Part shown: one piece after another, positions 16,489-25,230 of the stretch
Layout of the letters: the number at the start of each line of letters is the position of its first letter
Position numbering within the stretch: the stretch's first letter is position 1
Origin: Janibacter anophelis NBRC 107843
Lineage (GTDB): Bacteria > Actinomycetota > Actinomycetes > Actinomycetales > Dermatophilaceae
Direction of reading: 5' to 3'
NCBI RefSeq assembly: GCF_001570945.1
Contig: NZ_BCSQ01000022.1
Span: 1-51,203, forward strand
Length of the DNA stretch: 51,203 nucleotides
Position numbers and translations under genes: made by a program
Notes under the pieces: generated by a model
Databases searched by the model: none
What the model saw: only the letters and a program-made list of their open reading frames with translations
What the model was told of the DNA's origin: nothing

Positions 16489-17402
16489 CAGAAGTAGCCC
16501 TCCTTCTTGCGGTCCTCCATGGCAGCCTCGCTGAAGCGGTCATCGCCTCGGGTCGCGCCGCGCTCGGTGAGGCGGGCAATGGAGATTTCGTCGATGATCT
16601 CCTCGACGGTCCGGGCAGCCGACTCGACGCATCCGGTGAGCGTCAGGTCACCGACGGTCCGGAACCGGACGGTGCGCTCCTCGGCGTGCTCACCAGGACG
16701 GAGTGGGTTGTGCTCGCTCTCGGTCAGGAGCATGCCGTCGCGCTCGAAGACCCGGCGTTGGTGGGAGTAGTAGATCTCGGGGATGTCGAGCTGCTCGCGG
16801 CCGATGTACTGCCAGATGTCGAGCTCGGTCCAGTTGGAGAGGGGGAAGACCCGCATGTGCTCGCCCTCGTGGATGCGCCCGTTGTACAACGACCACAGCT
16901 CCGGGCGCTGGTTCTTGGGGTCCCACTGGCCGAAGTCGTCACGGTGCGAGTAGATGCGCTCCTTGGCACGCGCCTTCTCCTCGTCGCGTCGTCCGCCGCC
17001 GAAGGCAGCGGTGTAGCCGCGCTCCTCGATCGCGTGGAGCAGGGTGCCGATCTGCAACCGGTTGCGGGAGGTCTTGCCGTCGTCGATGACGATGCCGTCG
17101 GCGATGGCTTGCTCAACCGATGCCACGTGCAGCTCGATGCCGAGCCGGTCGACCCAACGGTCCCGGGTCGCAAGCACCTCGGGGAAGTCGAAGCCGGTGT
17201 CGACCTGTAGCAGGCCGAAGGGGATCTTGGCGGGGGCGAAGGCGCGCTCGGCCAGGCGGAGCATGACGATCGAGTCCTTGCCACCGGAGAACATCAGGAC
17301 AGGCCGCTCGAACTCCGCGGCGACCTCACGGATGATGTGGATCGACTCGGACTCGAGGACGTCGAGGTGCGTCAGGGCAGCCGTTGGGGCAGCAGTGGGC
17401 AC
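16488..17402 (-). CDS. cysD: Sulfate adenylyltransferase subunit 2, ATP-binding
   Basis: 304 residues from GTG 17402, chosen because AGAGAGG lies 7 nt upstream and the protein then begins just before THLDVLESESIHI. It carries the PP-loop FSGGKDSIVML, the loop AFGGGRRDEEKARAKER and FPLSNWTELDIWQYI, all typical of CysD. It forms the catalytic half of ATP sulfurylase with CysN. A probable promoter overlaps a CATAAC/GTTATG palindrome upstream. Its placement beside a polysaccharide operon might hint at sulfated sugars, but no sulfotransferase gene is seen, so assimilation is the safer reading. Confidence 0.95.
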   Translation of the reverse strand: MPTAAPTAALTHLDVLESESIHIIREVAAEFERPVLMFSGGKDSIVMLRLAERAFAPAKIPFGLLQVDTGFDFPEVLATRDRWVDRLGIELHVASVEQAIADGIVIDDGKTSRNRLQIGTLLHAIEERGYTAAFGGGRRDEEKARAKERIYSHRDDFGQWDPKNQRPELWSLYNGRIHEGEHMRVFPLSNWTELDIWQYIGREQLDIPEIYYSHQRRVFERDGMLLTESEHNPLRPGEHAEERTVRFRTVGDLTLTGCVESAARTVEEIIDEISIARLTERGATRGDDRFSEAAMEDRKKEGYF

Positions 17403-17433
17403 GAGGGAACCTCTCTTCGGACGGGACCCTCGG

Positions 17434-17461
17434 AGCATAACTGTCTGTTATGGATGTCCAA
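17434..17461 (-). promoter_or_regulatory. cysDN promoter overlapping a palindromic operator
   Basis: Minus strand: TTGGAC (17461-17456), 16 bases, TATGCT (17439-17434). A perfect inverted repeat CATAAC-TGTCT-GTTATG (17436-17452) covers the -10 and spacer, as expected of a repressor site. The regulator is unknown; a sulfur-responsive repressor is an inference. Confidence 0.6.
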
Positions 17462-17638
17462 AGTGGTGTTCAGGTGTTGGATGGAACCTGGATCCATCAC
17501 GGCTTCTAGAGTCATCCTGACGGCCCCAAGGCCATCGCTCTTGGCGGCACTGCCGCGAGCCTCTCCGCCTCCGAAACTGGCCGGCGAGGCGCAACCTGAG
17601 CATCTACACGAATCGCAACGCCTGTACGCGGACGTGCC

Positions 17639-20167
17639 TCACTCCTGATCCCACAGCACTTCTGCCGTCTCTGGTCTAAGCGCCTTCCGGAGCGGAGAAG
17701 TCAAGGTGCGTGAATACTCCGCCGTAATGTGATTTGAGTCACGAAAGGTGACCACACCATTCACGATTGCCGGGCATGTGCCCTCTTGGCAGATATAGCT
17801 TGTGAAGTCAAGTGCTGGAATTGATGGCAACTCTTCGAGAGCGCGCCTCTGAACGTCATTTCGTCTCAGAGAGGCCTTCTCTTGGCTAACAGAACACTCG
17901 CTCGCCGGACTCTTGCTCAGGCACGCTGTTTGGTCCCCCGAAACCGGTAGATCCAATATCTCCACAACAGGAGCCACTTCAGCCAAACGAGATCGAGCCT
18001 CCCGGTGACCCCGAACCGAGGCTTGGAAACCCTCAGCACCAGTCAACTTTCGGCCATTCTCTGAAAACGACGTGAAATATGTGGAGTTAGAAGTTAGAAC
18101 TAGGTCGATACCGGCCGACTCGACAACGTCCGGTAGTTGCTGATTCCATTCAGAGCACGAGGTATAGGGCCCCTCTTGCCCGGGCTGCGGAACGGCAGAC
18201 ATCGACACCGCACACGCTGACTTTGTGAAGGACACCGCGTTCCAGCCTTGGTCCATGGCCAAAAGCCGGAGCGCGTCGCTCCATTGTGCTGCGTGCGAGT
18301 CGCCGATCAAAGCGACAGTTGGCGCGTCCTCATCGGAAACAAATACCTTACAAGACACGGGTGTGCTCGACTGTTGATCCAAGTGGCACCCGTCGTCATA
18401 TGTGAAGGGAATATCGTTAGAGATCTCTTCCAGAGGGGGTCGGAATGAGGTGGACTTACCAGGGAAGACGCCTTGGTCGACTTGGGCAGCTCCGTCCCTT
18501 GGAATCCTTTTGGGCAGAACTTCCGTTGTGGCCGATGACGTAGACGAACGAGAATTCGGAGTCGATGGAGCCGCCGCGGACGGGTTGTAAGGAGGCGCGG
18601 AGGTGAAAACCTGATACGTCCAAAGGAGTGAGAGAGAAACGAAAATGGTGGCACCAGACAGTCCAATGACCCCAGAGCGCTGCGGACGTCCAGCGGAACC
18701 GCGGACTTCTCGAGACTTTCGTCGCACACGACGGCTTTTGATGCTGGGACCCGTCTTGACGTGGCTTGGCCGAACTGCCGCAGCAAGATGTCCTTGAGTC
18801 GCCAGAGCAGGAACAGCGGGAACTTCGAAAGACCGAGCAGCAGCGTCCCGCCGCGGCTCAATTGGCTGGTCGACCCTCCCGTCAGCGCCTGCGCGTGAGG
18901 CCAGCGACAGGAGGGTTATGATCACGAAACCCGTGGTCGTAAACCTGAGATCACGCAGATCTAGAATGAAAAAGTTTCCTAGCCCTCCGGCTACGATCAG
19001 TGCAATTGTAAAGAGGCCTGGCACGGAGCTAAAATCATTGCGGGCGCCACCGATACCAAATCGGATCAGCGTGAGCAGCAGTATCAGGACGATAGCGAAA
19101 TAGGGGATCCCACCGACAATCAGGGGATCCAACAGAAGGTGGTGCGCGTGCAAGGCTGGGAACCCAATCTCCCGTCCACTGTCCGCAAACCACCCGCGCC
19201 CCGCACCGAACGGTAGAAAATCTGAAACGTGAGTTCTTGCGTGTAGCCAAATTGCGCCACGTCCCGTCAGCGCATCCCGATTTGAAACAATTAGGGGCAA
19301 CAGACTCATTGCGACGAGCCCTATGGCGCTCGCAAATCCGAGTAGAGTCCCCTTAGAAGTAGGGGAAGGCACACACATGAGGATAAGGCCCACAGTGATG
19401 AGCACGCCAAGAGTTGCGATGCTGGTCTGCGACCCACCGAGGACAATAGGAAGAACTGTAAGAGTCGCACAGACGAGACGAAGAAGCTTGTTCCGTATTA
19501 GTGGAACGAACGGTAGTGCTAGAATAAGAACAGTGCCCAAATAGTTGCTGTTGTTGAACGGCCCAGCGAGCGCCTGACCCCCCTCCTCGATCGTGTAAGC
19601 GCTACTAGGTCGGTAAAGGGCCATCCCAAGACTAACGGCCCCTGTGGCTGCGCCAAGCGCTGCAATGATGCTGAGTTGGCGGATCCTCAGGCGATACGAG
19701 AATAGTGCCAAGGCCAACAGAAATGACACTGTTGCAGTAAAGAATTCATCGAGAGACCCGTCCCCGTTCAAGAGTCCGACGGTTGCGGGAAAGAAGATTG
19801 CGAAACCGAGAAGGATGAGCACCCCCAAGGGGCGCGAGGAAATGTCTGACGCTCTCTTCACAAGTATCAACAGAGACCATGCGAGGACGGACGCGATTAG
19901 GCCGTATCGAAGAACTTGCGTGCCGGGGGTGTAAGGCGTCACCTCCCCAAACACTCGCCCAGACTGCAGCATAAGAATGGTGCTGGGCAATGTGCACGCA
20001 GCCCAAAGCAAGACCGCCAAAATCCAAAAGGATCGTTCGTCCTCAACAAATCCGTCTCTCGAAGATGAAAACGACGAGGAACCGTTGTCGACAGGTTTGG
20101 CCTTAGAGTGTGGAGACCGAATGCCAGAGGAGGCGGCCATCGACGACTTCTGCACGGCGGTTGTCAC
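17639..20167 (-). CDS. O-antigen polymerase/ligase (Wzy-like) fused to a C-terminal SGNH hydrolase domain
   Basis: 842 residues. After a Ser/Lys-rich start come about ten membrane helices (residues 50-450). A large external loop holds LTGRGAIWLHA and GAGRGWFAD, as in O-antigen ligase/Wzy proteins. A basic linker (SRRVRRKSREVR) and one more helix near residue 515 lead to an extracytoplasmic C-terminal domain. That domain has VALIGDSHAAQWSDAL (Ser624) and DSNHITAEYS (Asp810, His813), the SGNH catalytic set found at the C-terminus of OafA-type O-acetyltransferases. It would polymerise repeat units and probably acetylate or trim them. The gene is last in the operon and overlaps wzx by 4 nt. GC is clearly below the flanks. 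The fusion is unusual; both halves are well supported. Confidence 0.82.
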   Translation of the reverse strand: MTTAVQKSSMAASSGIRSPHSKAKPVDNGSSSFSSSRDGFVEDERSFWILAVLLWAACTLPSTILMLQSGRVFGEVTPYTPGTQVLRYGLIASVLAWSLLILVKRASDISSRPLGVLILLGFAIFFPATVGLLNGDGSLDEFFTATVSFLLALALFSYRLRIRQLSIIAALGAATGAVSLGMALYRPSSAYTIEEGGQALAGPFNNSNYLGTVLILALPFVPLIRNKLLRLVCATLTVLPIVLGGSQTSIATLGVLITVGLILMCVPSPTSKGTLLGFASAIGLVAMSLLPLIVSNRDALTGRGAIWLHARTHVSDFLPFGAGRGWFADSGREIGFPALHAHHLLLDPLIVGGIPYFAIVLILLLTLIRFGIGGARNDFSSVPGLFTIALIVAGGLGNFFILDLRDLRFTTTGFVIITLLSLASRAGADGRVDQPIEPRRDAAARSFEVPAVPALATQGHLAAAVRPSHVKTGPSIKSRRVRRKSREVRGSAGRPQRSGVIGLSGATIFVSLSLLWTYQVFTSAPPYNPSAAAPSTPNSRSSTSSATTEVLPKRIPRDGAAQVDQGVFPGKSTSFRPPLEEISNDIPFTYDDGCHLDQQSSTPVSCKVFVSDEDAPTVALIGDSHAAQWSDALRLLAMDQGWNAVSFTKSACAVSMSAVPQPGQEGPYTSCSEWNQQLPDVVESAGIDLVLTSNSTYFTSFSENGRKLTGAEGFQASVRGHREARSRLAEVAPVVEILDLPVSGDQTACLSKSPASECSVSQEKASLRRNDVQRRALEELPSIPALDFTSYICQEGTCPAIVNGVVTFRDSNHITAEYSRTLTSPLRKALRPETAEVLWDQE

Positions 20168-21510
20168 TTCGCGAACCTTCTTAAGCCGAGAAGTAGGACG
20201 ATCCCTACTCCAAACGTTCCGATGACCGACGCGCCAACAAGATCACCTTGGGGAAAAAGCATAGTTGCGGTGCAATGTATGACCAAACTGGCGACGCCAG
20301 GTAGCGCCACCAGCGGTGCATTTCGTCCGAAGACGGCGAAACAACGAATGGCGGCAATTACTACCTTCCAGCTCGAGACAGCCAACGATACCAAGACTAT
20401 ATCACCGCCTAGTATGAGGCAGGCAGCTAGTGACGTTCCCACGATATCGCCACCATTGATCCAGAAACTATCAGAGACTCGCCCGGACGCTAAGAGTTGT
20501 GCCTCCAATATTGGAGTTAAGAGGCGCCCTGTGAGCGATCCCAGCAAAATAACTAATGGAGCCCCAGCTTGATCCCATGCCCCTGGAAAGTGTGGAGATG
20601 CGGCTAAGACCATGGCCCCACCCAGTGAACTGAGGAGTGCGACGTACAACGTTGTGTGCGTCGCCAAGACTTTTGCTGTGTGAAGGTCTGCTCCCTTGGA
20701 GTGCCCAAGTTCCACCAACCCGGACTTCAGTAAGGGCCCCGAAATGAGCGCACTAACCCCGACGGTGGCCTGATAAGCCAAAAAGTAAATACCTACCACG
20801 TGAGGCGTTGCGAGCAATGATAGAACCAAGTAGTCACACTGCGCACCAAAAAATTGGACTAGCGATTGCGCAGCCCAACGGATTCGATCGAAACGATCAC
20901 GAACTGCGACAACTGCATTATGGGAATACTCTTGATAGTCATCGCGCAACATCCATGCGGTAGCAGCAACATTTGCCGCGGCTCCTAGGCCGAGTGCCGT
21001 TGGCAATGCAATAGCAGATTCGGTAGTAGCGGCTACAGAAATGCCAACCACTAGCTTCGTGCCGGCACCAATGAACTGTCCAAGGACAGCGGCCCTAAGC
21101 TTCTGCGCTCGGATAGCGACGGCGTTCCAAGCCAGGGATAGTCCTGTGAGCGGGATCGTTGCAGCAACCGAAATCACCATGACCCCCAATTGCGGGCCAT
21201 TGAGTCCGAAGATTGCAACACCAACCAAGGCACCAAGAAGGCCCAAGCAGCAGTTGACTCGCAGGCTGGTTTTAAGAAGATCGCTGGTTCGAGCCAATTT
21301 ACCCGTCAAGTAGGCATTGATTTCCCCAAGGTTGGTGAGTGCGACGAAAACTATCAAAGTCGCACTCGCCGATGCGAAAAGGCCAAAATCGCCAGGAGAC
21401 AGCCAAGCTACCAGCAAGAACTGGCTGATTGCGCTCGTGCCTTGCGCACCAACCGAGCCCAGCGTAAGAATTCTGGTGTTGCGACCGATGGTCGCGACTG
21501 AAGACTTCAA
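20164..21510 (-). CDS. Polysaccharide flippase Wzx (MATE/MOP superfamily)
   Basis: 448 residues with about twelve to fourteen hydrophobic segments spread over the whole length and few charged loops. The N-terminus resembles RfbX/Wzx proteins: SVGAQGTSAISQFLLVAWL, then SPGDFGLFASASATLIVF. It would move lipid-linked repeat units across the membrane for the Wzy protein encoded next, with which it overlaps by 4 nt (ATGA). It also overlaps the upstream gene by 4 nt. Codon use and GC are lower than in the chromosomal flanks. Substrate specificity cannot be read from sequence. Confidence 0.85.
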   Translation of the reverse strand: MKSSVATIGRNTRILTLGSVGAQGTSAISQFLLVAWLSPGDFGLFASASATLIVFVALTNLGEINAYLTGKLARTSDLLKTSLRVNCCLGLLGALVGVAIFGLNGPQLGVMVISVAATIPLTGLSLAWNAVAIRAQKLRAAVLGQFIGAGTKLVVGISVAATTESAIALPTALGLGAAANVAATAWMLRDDYQEYSHNAVVAVRDRFDRIRWAAQSLVQFFGAQCDYLVLSLLATPHVVGIYFLAYQATVGVSALISGPLLKSGLVELGHSKGADLHTAKVLATHTTLYVALLSSLGGAMVLAASPHFPGAWDQAGAPLVILLGSLTGRLLTPILEAQLLASGRVSDSFWINGGDIVGTSLAACLILGGDIVLVSLAVSSWKVVIAAIRCFAVFGRNAPLVALPGVASLVIHCTATMLFPQGDLVGASVIGTFGVGIVLLLGLRRFAK

Positions 21511-22517
21511 GAGCGTGCGATGAACCGAACGTTGTCAAGATCGCTAAGAGAATGTTCGAAAATTCCCTTCAATTTATGGTATCCCGAGTCCACTAGCACG
21601 GTCTCCTTCCCGAGTAGAGCAGAGGGAATGGCGACGTGGAGACGATTTGTAAGCACTAGATTGGCATCTCCGATCCTTCTGCAGAACTGTTCGAAGTTGA
21701 CGAGGGATGTATCTGAAAGGTCCGTGCCCCAGATTCGGTCCAGGTGGGTGAACTTACTTCGAATGTCGCTCGGTGCTGCATCCAGGAGTTCTCGATTGGC
21801 GCGGTTGACACGCTGAAAGGTTGAGATTCGTCGGAGTGGCCTCAGTGCTCTAGGAGGTAGCGACCTAGCGCCCGTGACGATCATCCGCTTAAAATTGGAG
21901 CCAGCCCGATTCTCGTACGAATCGACGGTTGTCATCTCATTCCTAATATCGCGCGCCTCGACGCCTAACCGGCCTACCAAGAGTGACCTACCCCTGATGC
22001 CACCTGCTTGAGCGTTAGGGATATACCGCGGTACATGTTCTGCGCCAGAGATGACGACGTCGTGATCGAGAGCTAGTGTGACGCCTACATCACGTAAAGC
22101 ATTACCCCAGTCGCGCTCCAAGTGTTCCATTGAATAGGGCTCACGCAGGATCCACAACGTCGGAGCTTGCCGGTTGTCAAACATTCTCGCCGGGTTCTGC
22201 TTGAGGAACTGGGCCGAAGAAGGGAATATCAGGAGTGGCTTGCGTGTGTAGCGCTTAAGCTCCTTTGTGATCAGATCGGGAGCTTTGAACCGGTCCAGAA
22301 GGGCGCCATTTGGAGGGATGGCAACAAAGTCGAAGTCATGTTCCGGATTTCCAGTCAGCTGAACATTCTGCTGCCTGCAAATGTCGTGTAGGACGCTGCG
22401 CATGAGAATGTCGCCATTATTCGCCATCGGCCGGCCGCGCTCGTCGGATAGCGGCATCAGCCAACCAGATTTGTTTACGTACGGCTCGAGATAATGTGCG
22501 AGGTTGGTTTGCACCAT
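21507..22517 (-). CDS. Polysaccharide pyruvyl transferase family protein
   Basis: 336 residues from ATG 22517, chosen over TTG 22529 because GGAGA lies 5 nt upstream and the ATG overlaps the previous stop by one base (TGATG). Recognised by NNGDILMRSVLHDI near the N-terminus and the C-terminal block LVLTNRLHVAIPSALLGK. The latter is the family signature, GT-B-like and with a conserved Arg-Leu-His. Members transfer pyruvate from phosphoenolpyruvate to sugars as a ketal, adding negative charge to the polymer. Some relatives have other roles, so the acceptor is unknown. It is coupled to the flippase gene. Confidence 0.8.
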   Translation of the reverse strand: MVQTNLAHYLEPYVNKSGWLMPLSDERGRPMANNGDILMRSVLHDICRQQNVQLTGNPEHDFDFVAIPPNGALLDRFKAPDLITKELKRYTRKPLLIFPSSAQFLKQNPARMFDNRQAPTLWILREPYSMEHLERDWGNALRDVGVTLALDHDVVISGAEHVPRYIPNAQAGGIRGRSLLVGRLGVEARDIRNEMTTVDSYENRAGSNFKRMIVTGARSLPPRALRPLRRISTFQRVNRANRELLDAAPSDIRSKFTHLDRIWGTDLSDTSLVNFEQFCRRIGDANLVLTNRLHVAIPSALLGKETVLVDSGYHKLKGIFEHSLSDLDNVRFIARS

Positions 22518-24748
22518 CAGCGTCTCCAATTAGTGGCGAAAGTGACCGAATCTAGATAGTCGAGTTGTACGGCGGGTAAGGAGTAGTTTTCCAGTGCATG
22601 GTTCCGCGCATTCACGGACAGCCGTCGCCAAGTCGTCGTTCTGGACGTCTCCAGAATTGCACTTGCGATCAAGTGAGGGTCGCGGGGGGTCACGCGCCCA
22701 GCGTCTGCCTCTCGGATGACGTCGCCCATTGCTCCCACGTCTGTAACGATCGCGGGAAGTCCGGTGGCGAGTGCCTCAACCAGCGATCCCGGCAGGCCCT
22801 CTTGCCTTGACGGAAGAACAAAGATTGTCATTCTATGCATCTGCTCTAGTACAGATTGTGTGAATCCTACTACTTCGATTTGATTCTCTAGGCCAAGTTG
22901 AACTGCCGACTCATAAAACTCGCGTTCATAGTGCCGGTCGTAGAAGGGCCCAACGAAGAGGCCGCGAACATTCTCCCACCCAGGAGTCGCTTTCAGTATG
23001 GCTAGCGCTTTCAGCACAACGTCGGGCCCTTTGTTGTTGCTTAGTGCTCCGACAAACCCGATGGTTCGAAGCTCTACTCTTGAGTCGTTGGGCGGCGGGC
23101 AGTAGTAACTTGTGTCCACAGGGTTTCCGACAGTCCTTACCCGTCTGTTGTCCAGCCCGGCAGCAATCAGTTCGCGCTCGGTCAACTTTGAAAGTGCCAA
23201 TCCAATAGTGGCGCGTGCAATAATAGCCTTTCGGATGCGGACCAAGCGTTGACGACGGTTGGGATCGTTCGTGAAGCCGAGTTCCGCGTTGGACCCTAGG
23301 GGGACAAGTATTGTTGGAACTCTGCGTGCTTGGGCCGCGACAAGTGGGAGCAGATTAAATAGGTAGATCCCGTGAGCGTGGATGACATCGAAATTGGCGG
23401 AGTTCCGCCATAGCCATCGAGTGAGAGCGATCGTCCATTTGAGTTGCGCCACTCTTCCGGACCGATCGTATGTCGTCGGCGTTATCACCTTTGCCCAAGG
23501 GAATTCGGTTCGTGCCCCCACGTGTCCCGTTACGATGGAAACATCGAAGCTCTCATTGTTGGAGAACAGGCGTTCCATGAAGGTATTGGGTCCGCTGTAC
23601 AACTGACCGGTCGCATTAGGATTCAATACGGCGAGGCGTAATTTTGAGGGAGCGCTTGACAGAATTGCTCTCTCGATGAGATTGGCCTGTTGATCGGCTA
23701 CCCAGTGTTTTCCAAGGCTTTCCGCGCAGTGTCTGGTCACGGTGTCGGAATCATCTTTCATTCGATTACCCCACTCGTAGACGGCTTGCGCGAATGCCTG
23801 CAAGTCATCCTCGGGGACCAGCGATCCATTATATGCGGGGATTATGGCTTCAGTCTCTGGGCCTTGTTTCGACATCGTATTGTTGGTCACCACTGGTCGC
23901 CCGTGGGATAGGGCTTGCAGGATGCTGAGTCCCGCGGCCCCAGGGATCACGCAAACGTCGATTTCCGAATAGAAGCGGGCCAATTCGTGGGGCTTGTGAA
24001 TCTCGCCGTACATCCGTAAAGGCACCTTTACGGCCTCACTGGCTTCAAGTAGGTGGGGGACCTCAGATCCATCGCCTGCGAGGTGCACTTCGGTGGTGAT
24101 GCCCCGCTTGTTTAGGAGCTGAGCGATCTCAATGAGTTGCCCAGCCTTCTTGCTCGGAGTAAGGCGCATGACGGCGCCAAGTCGTAGGGTTGGTGAGGGG
24201 ATCTTGTCCACTCTCAACAAGCCCAAGTTTGCTGCGGCAACGTTACTGTTGCCGATGGCTGTGATGAAGTCAGGTGGAAAGCCTGCAGCGATGCCGTGAT
24301 TGCGAGCATGGTTGCCATACACGAATAGATGGTCAGCTAGTCTGTAAAAGGTTCGTCGAAAGCCCGCGCGCAAACCTGCTTCTTGATGTCTCCATCCTTG
24401 GGTCCAGAAGAATATGCGGGTTCCTCGTCTGCGCTCGGTGTACGCGGAGTACCAAGTGGTCAAGTAGCGGTAGTCGCCAAGAAAGATGATGACATCAGGT
24501 CGAATTTCTCGGATTTTGGATTGCAGCCCACGCTGAATTAGGAAGGGGCCAACCCATATGTTCCTTAGTGCATGGGTGTTTCTTAAGTTGCCAAAGGAAA
24601 TTGTTCTAATTCCGTTCTCGCCGACAGGTGAAGCCAAGAAGTGGTAGTTGATTCTTGTAGAATCGGCCATTAGCTGGAATACCGCATCCCGGTAGTGAGG
24701 TAGGTGCTGGTAAACAACGAGCACGGTAGGGCGGGCCGTGGGGTTCAT
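22517..24748 (-). CDS. Tandem glycosyltransferase, two GT-B (GT4-like) modules in one chain
   Basis: 743 residues, about twice the usual length. Module 1 (1-370) starts VLVVYQHLPHYRDAVF and contains RLTPSKKAGQLIEIAQLL and a late ALSHGRPVVTNN motif. Module 2 (375-743) starts RLAVLNPNATGQLYSGPNTF. It contains FDVIHAHG, TIGFVGALSNNKGPDVVLKA, and the classic nucleotide-sugar block PSRQEGLPGSLVEALATGLP with its Glu residues. No membrane segment is seen, so both act on the cytosolic face and would add two sugars in succession. In module 1 the usual EGxxxxxxE block is weaker (PGAAGLSILQALSHG), so it may be catalytically altered. It overlaps both neighbours. Confidence 0.85.
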   Translation of the reverse strand: MNPTARPTVLVVYQHLPHYRDAVFQLMADSTRINYHFLASPVGENGIRTISFGNLRNTHALRNIWVGPFLIQRGLQSKIREIRPDVIIFLGDYRYLTTWYSAYTERRRGTRIFFWTQGWRHQEAGLRAGFRRTFYRLADHLFVYGNHARNHGIAAGFPPDFITAIGNSNVAAANLGLLRVDKIPSPTLRLGAVMRLTPSKKAGQLIEIAQLLNKRGITTEVHLAGDGSEVPHLLEASEAVKVPLRMYGEIHKPHELARFYSEIDVCVIPGAAGLSILQALSHGRPVVTNNTMSKQGPETEAIIPAYNGSLVPEDDLQAFAQAVYEWGNRMKDDSDTVTRHCAESLGKHWVADQQANLIERAILSSAPSKLRLAVLNPNATGQLYSGPNTFMERLFSNNESFDVSIVTGHVGARTEFPWAKVITPTTYDRSGRVAQLKWTIALTRWLWRNSANFDVIHAHGIYLFNLLPLVAAQARRVPTILVPLGSNAELGFTNDPNRRQRLVRIRKAIIARATIGLALSKLTERELIAAGLDNRRVRTVGNPVDTSYYCPPPNDSRVELRTIGFVGALSNNKGPDVVLKALAILKATPGWENVRGLFVGPFYDRHYEREFYESAVQLGLENQIEVVGFTQSVLEQMHRMTIFVLPSRQEGLPGSLVEALATGLPAIVTDVGAMGDVIREADAGRVTPRDPHLIASAILETSRTTTWRRLSVNARNHALENYSLPAVQLDYLDSVTFATNWRR

Positions 24749-25230
24749 TTGGCGTATCTGCTTCGGAGTGGTCGGGCTGGGCGCCCAGCGTAAACGGTAT
24801 CAGCCTCTAAGTCGCCCGTGACGAGCGAGCCGGCGGCAACGATCGCACCGCGACCTATGTTGCTGGAGCCAATAACTATTGTTCCATAGCCAATCAGAGT
24901 GTCACCTTCAATGTGAACATACCCAGGTGGATTGGGGGGGATTTCCATCAAGGTCCTGGTGGGGTCGTCGAAAGGGTGGTCGTCACCGATGAATGCCACT
25001 TGGGTTGAGATCATTACATCTGGTCCAATATGCGCATTGCTCATACAGTGAAAATTGCTCCCGATGAAGGTTCGTTCGGCCACCCTCAGTGTTCGTCCTC
25101 GTCCCACGCGTATATGGGTGCCGAAAACGACGTTAGATTGGGCTGTTATTCTCCCGGGTGATGTCATGAGTGCGGCGAAGCGTCGACTGTGACGACTCGC
25201 CTGTCGGAATAGGTTCGTGGGGTGGGTCAT
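24745..25230 (-). CDS. Hexapeptide-repeat acyltransferase (LbH superfamily)
   Basis: 161 residues from ATG 25230, which overlaps the upstream stop as ATGA. Left-handed beta-helix repeats run from GRITAQSNVVFG through IGSNFHCMSNAHIGPDVMIS and IEGDTLIGYGTIVIGSSNIGRG to YAGRPARPLR. It carries the GDDHPFDD loop seen in WcaF/NodL-like O-acetyltransferases. It most likely acetylates a sugar of the repeat unit, using acetyl-CoA in the cytosol. It is short but complete. Its 3' end overlaps the tandem glycosyltransferase by 4 nt. Confidence 0.85.
   Translation of the reverse strand: MTHPTNLFRQASRHSRRFAALMTSPGRITAQSNVVFGTHIRVGRGRTLRVAERTFIGSNFHCMSNAHIGPDVMISTQVAFIGDDHPFDDPTRTLMEIPPNPPGYVHIEGDTLIGYGTIVIGSSNIGRGAIVAAGSLVTGDLEADTVYAGRPARPLRSRYAK

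Noticed and set aside
15097-17402. cysDN as part of a sulfated-polysaccharide pathway
   Set aside because: No sulfotransferase or APS kinase gene lies in the window, so ordinary sulfate assimilation is sufficient.
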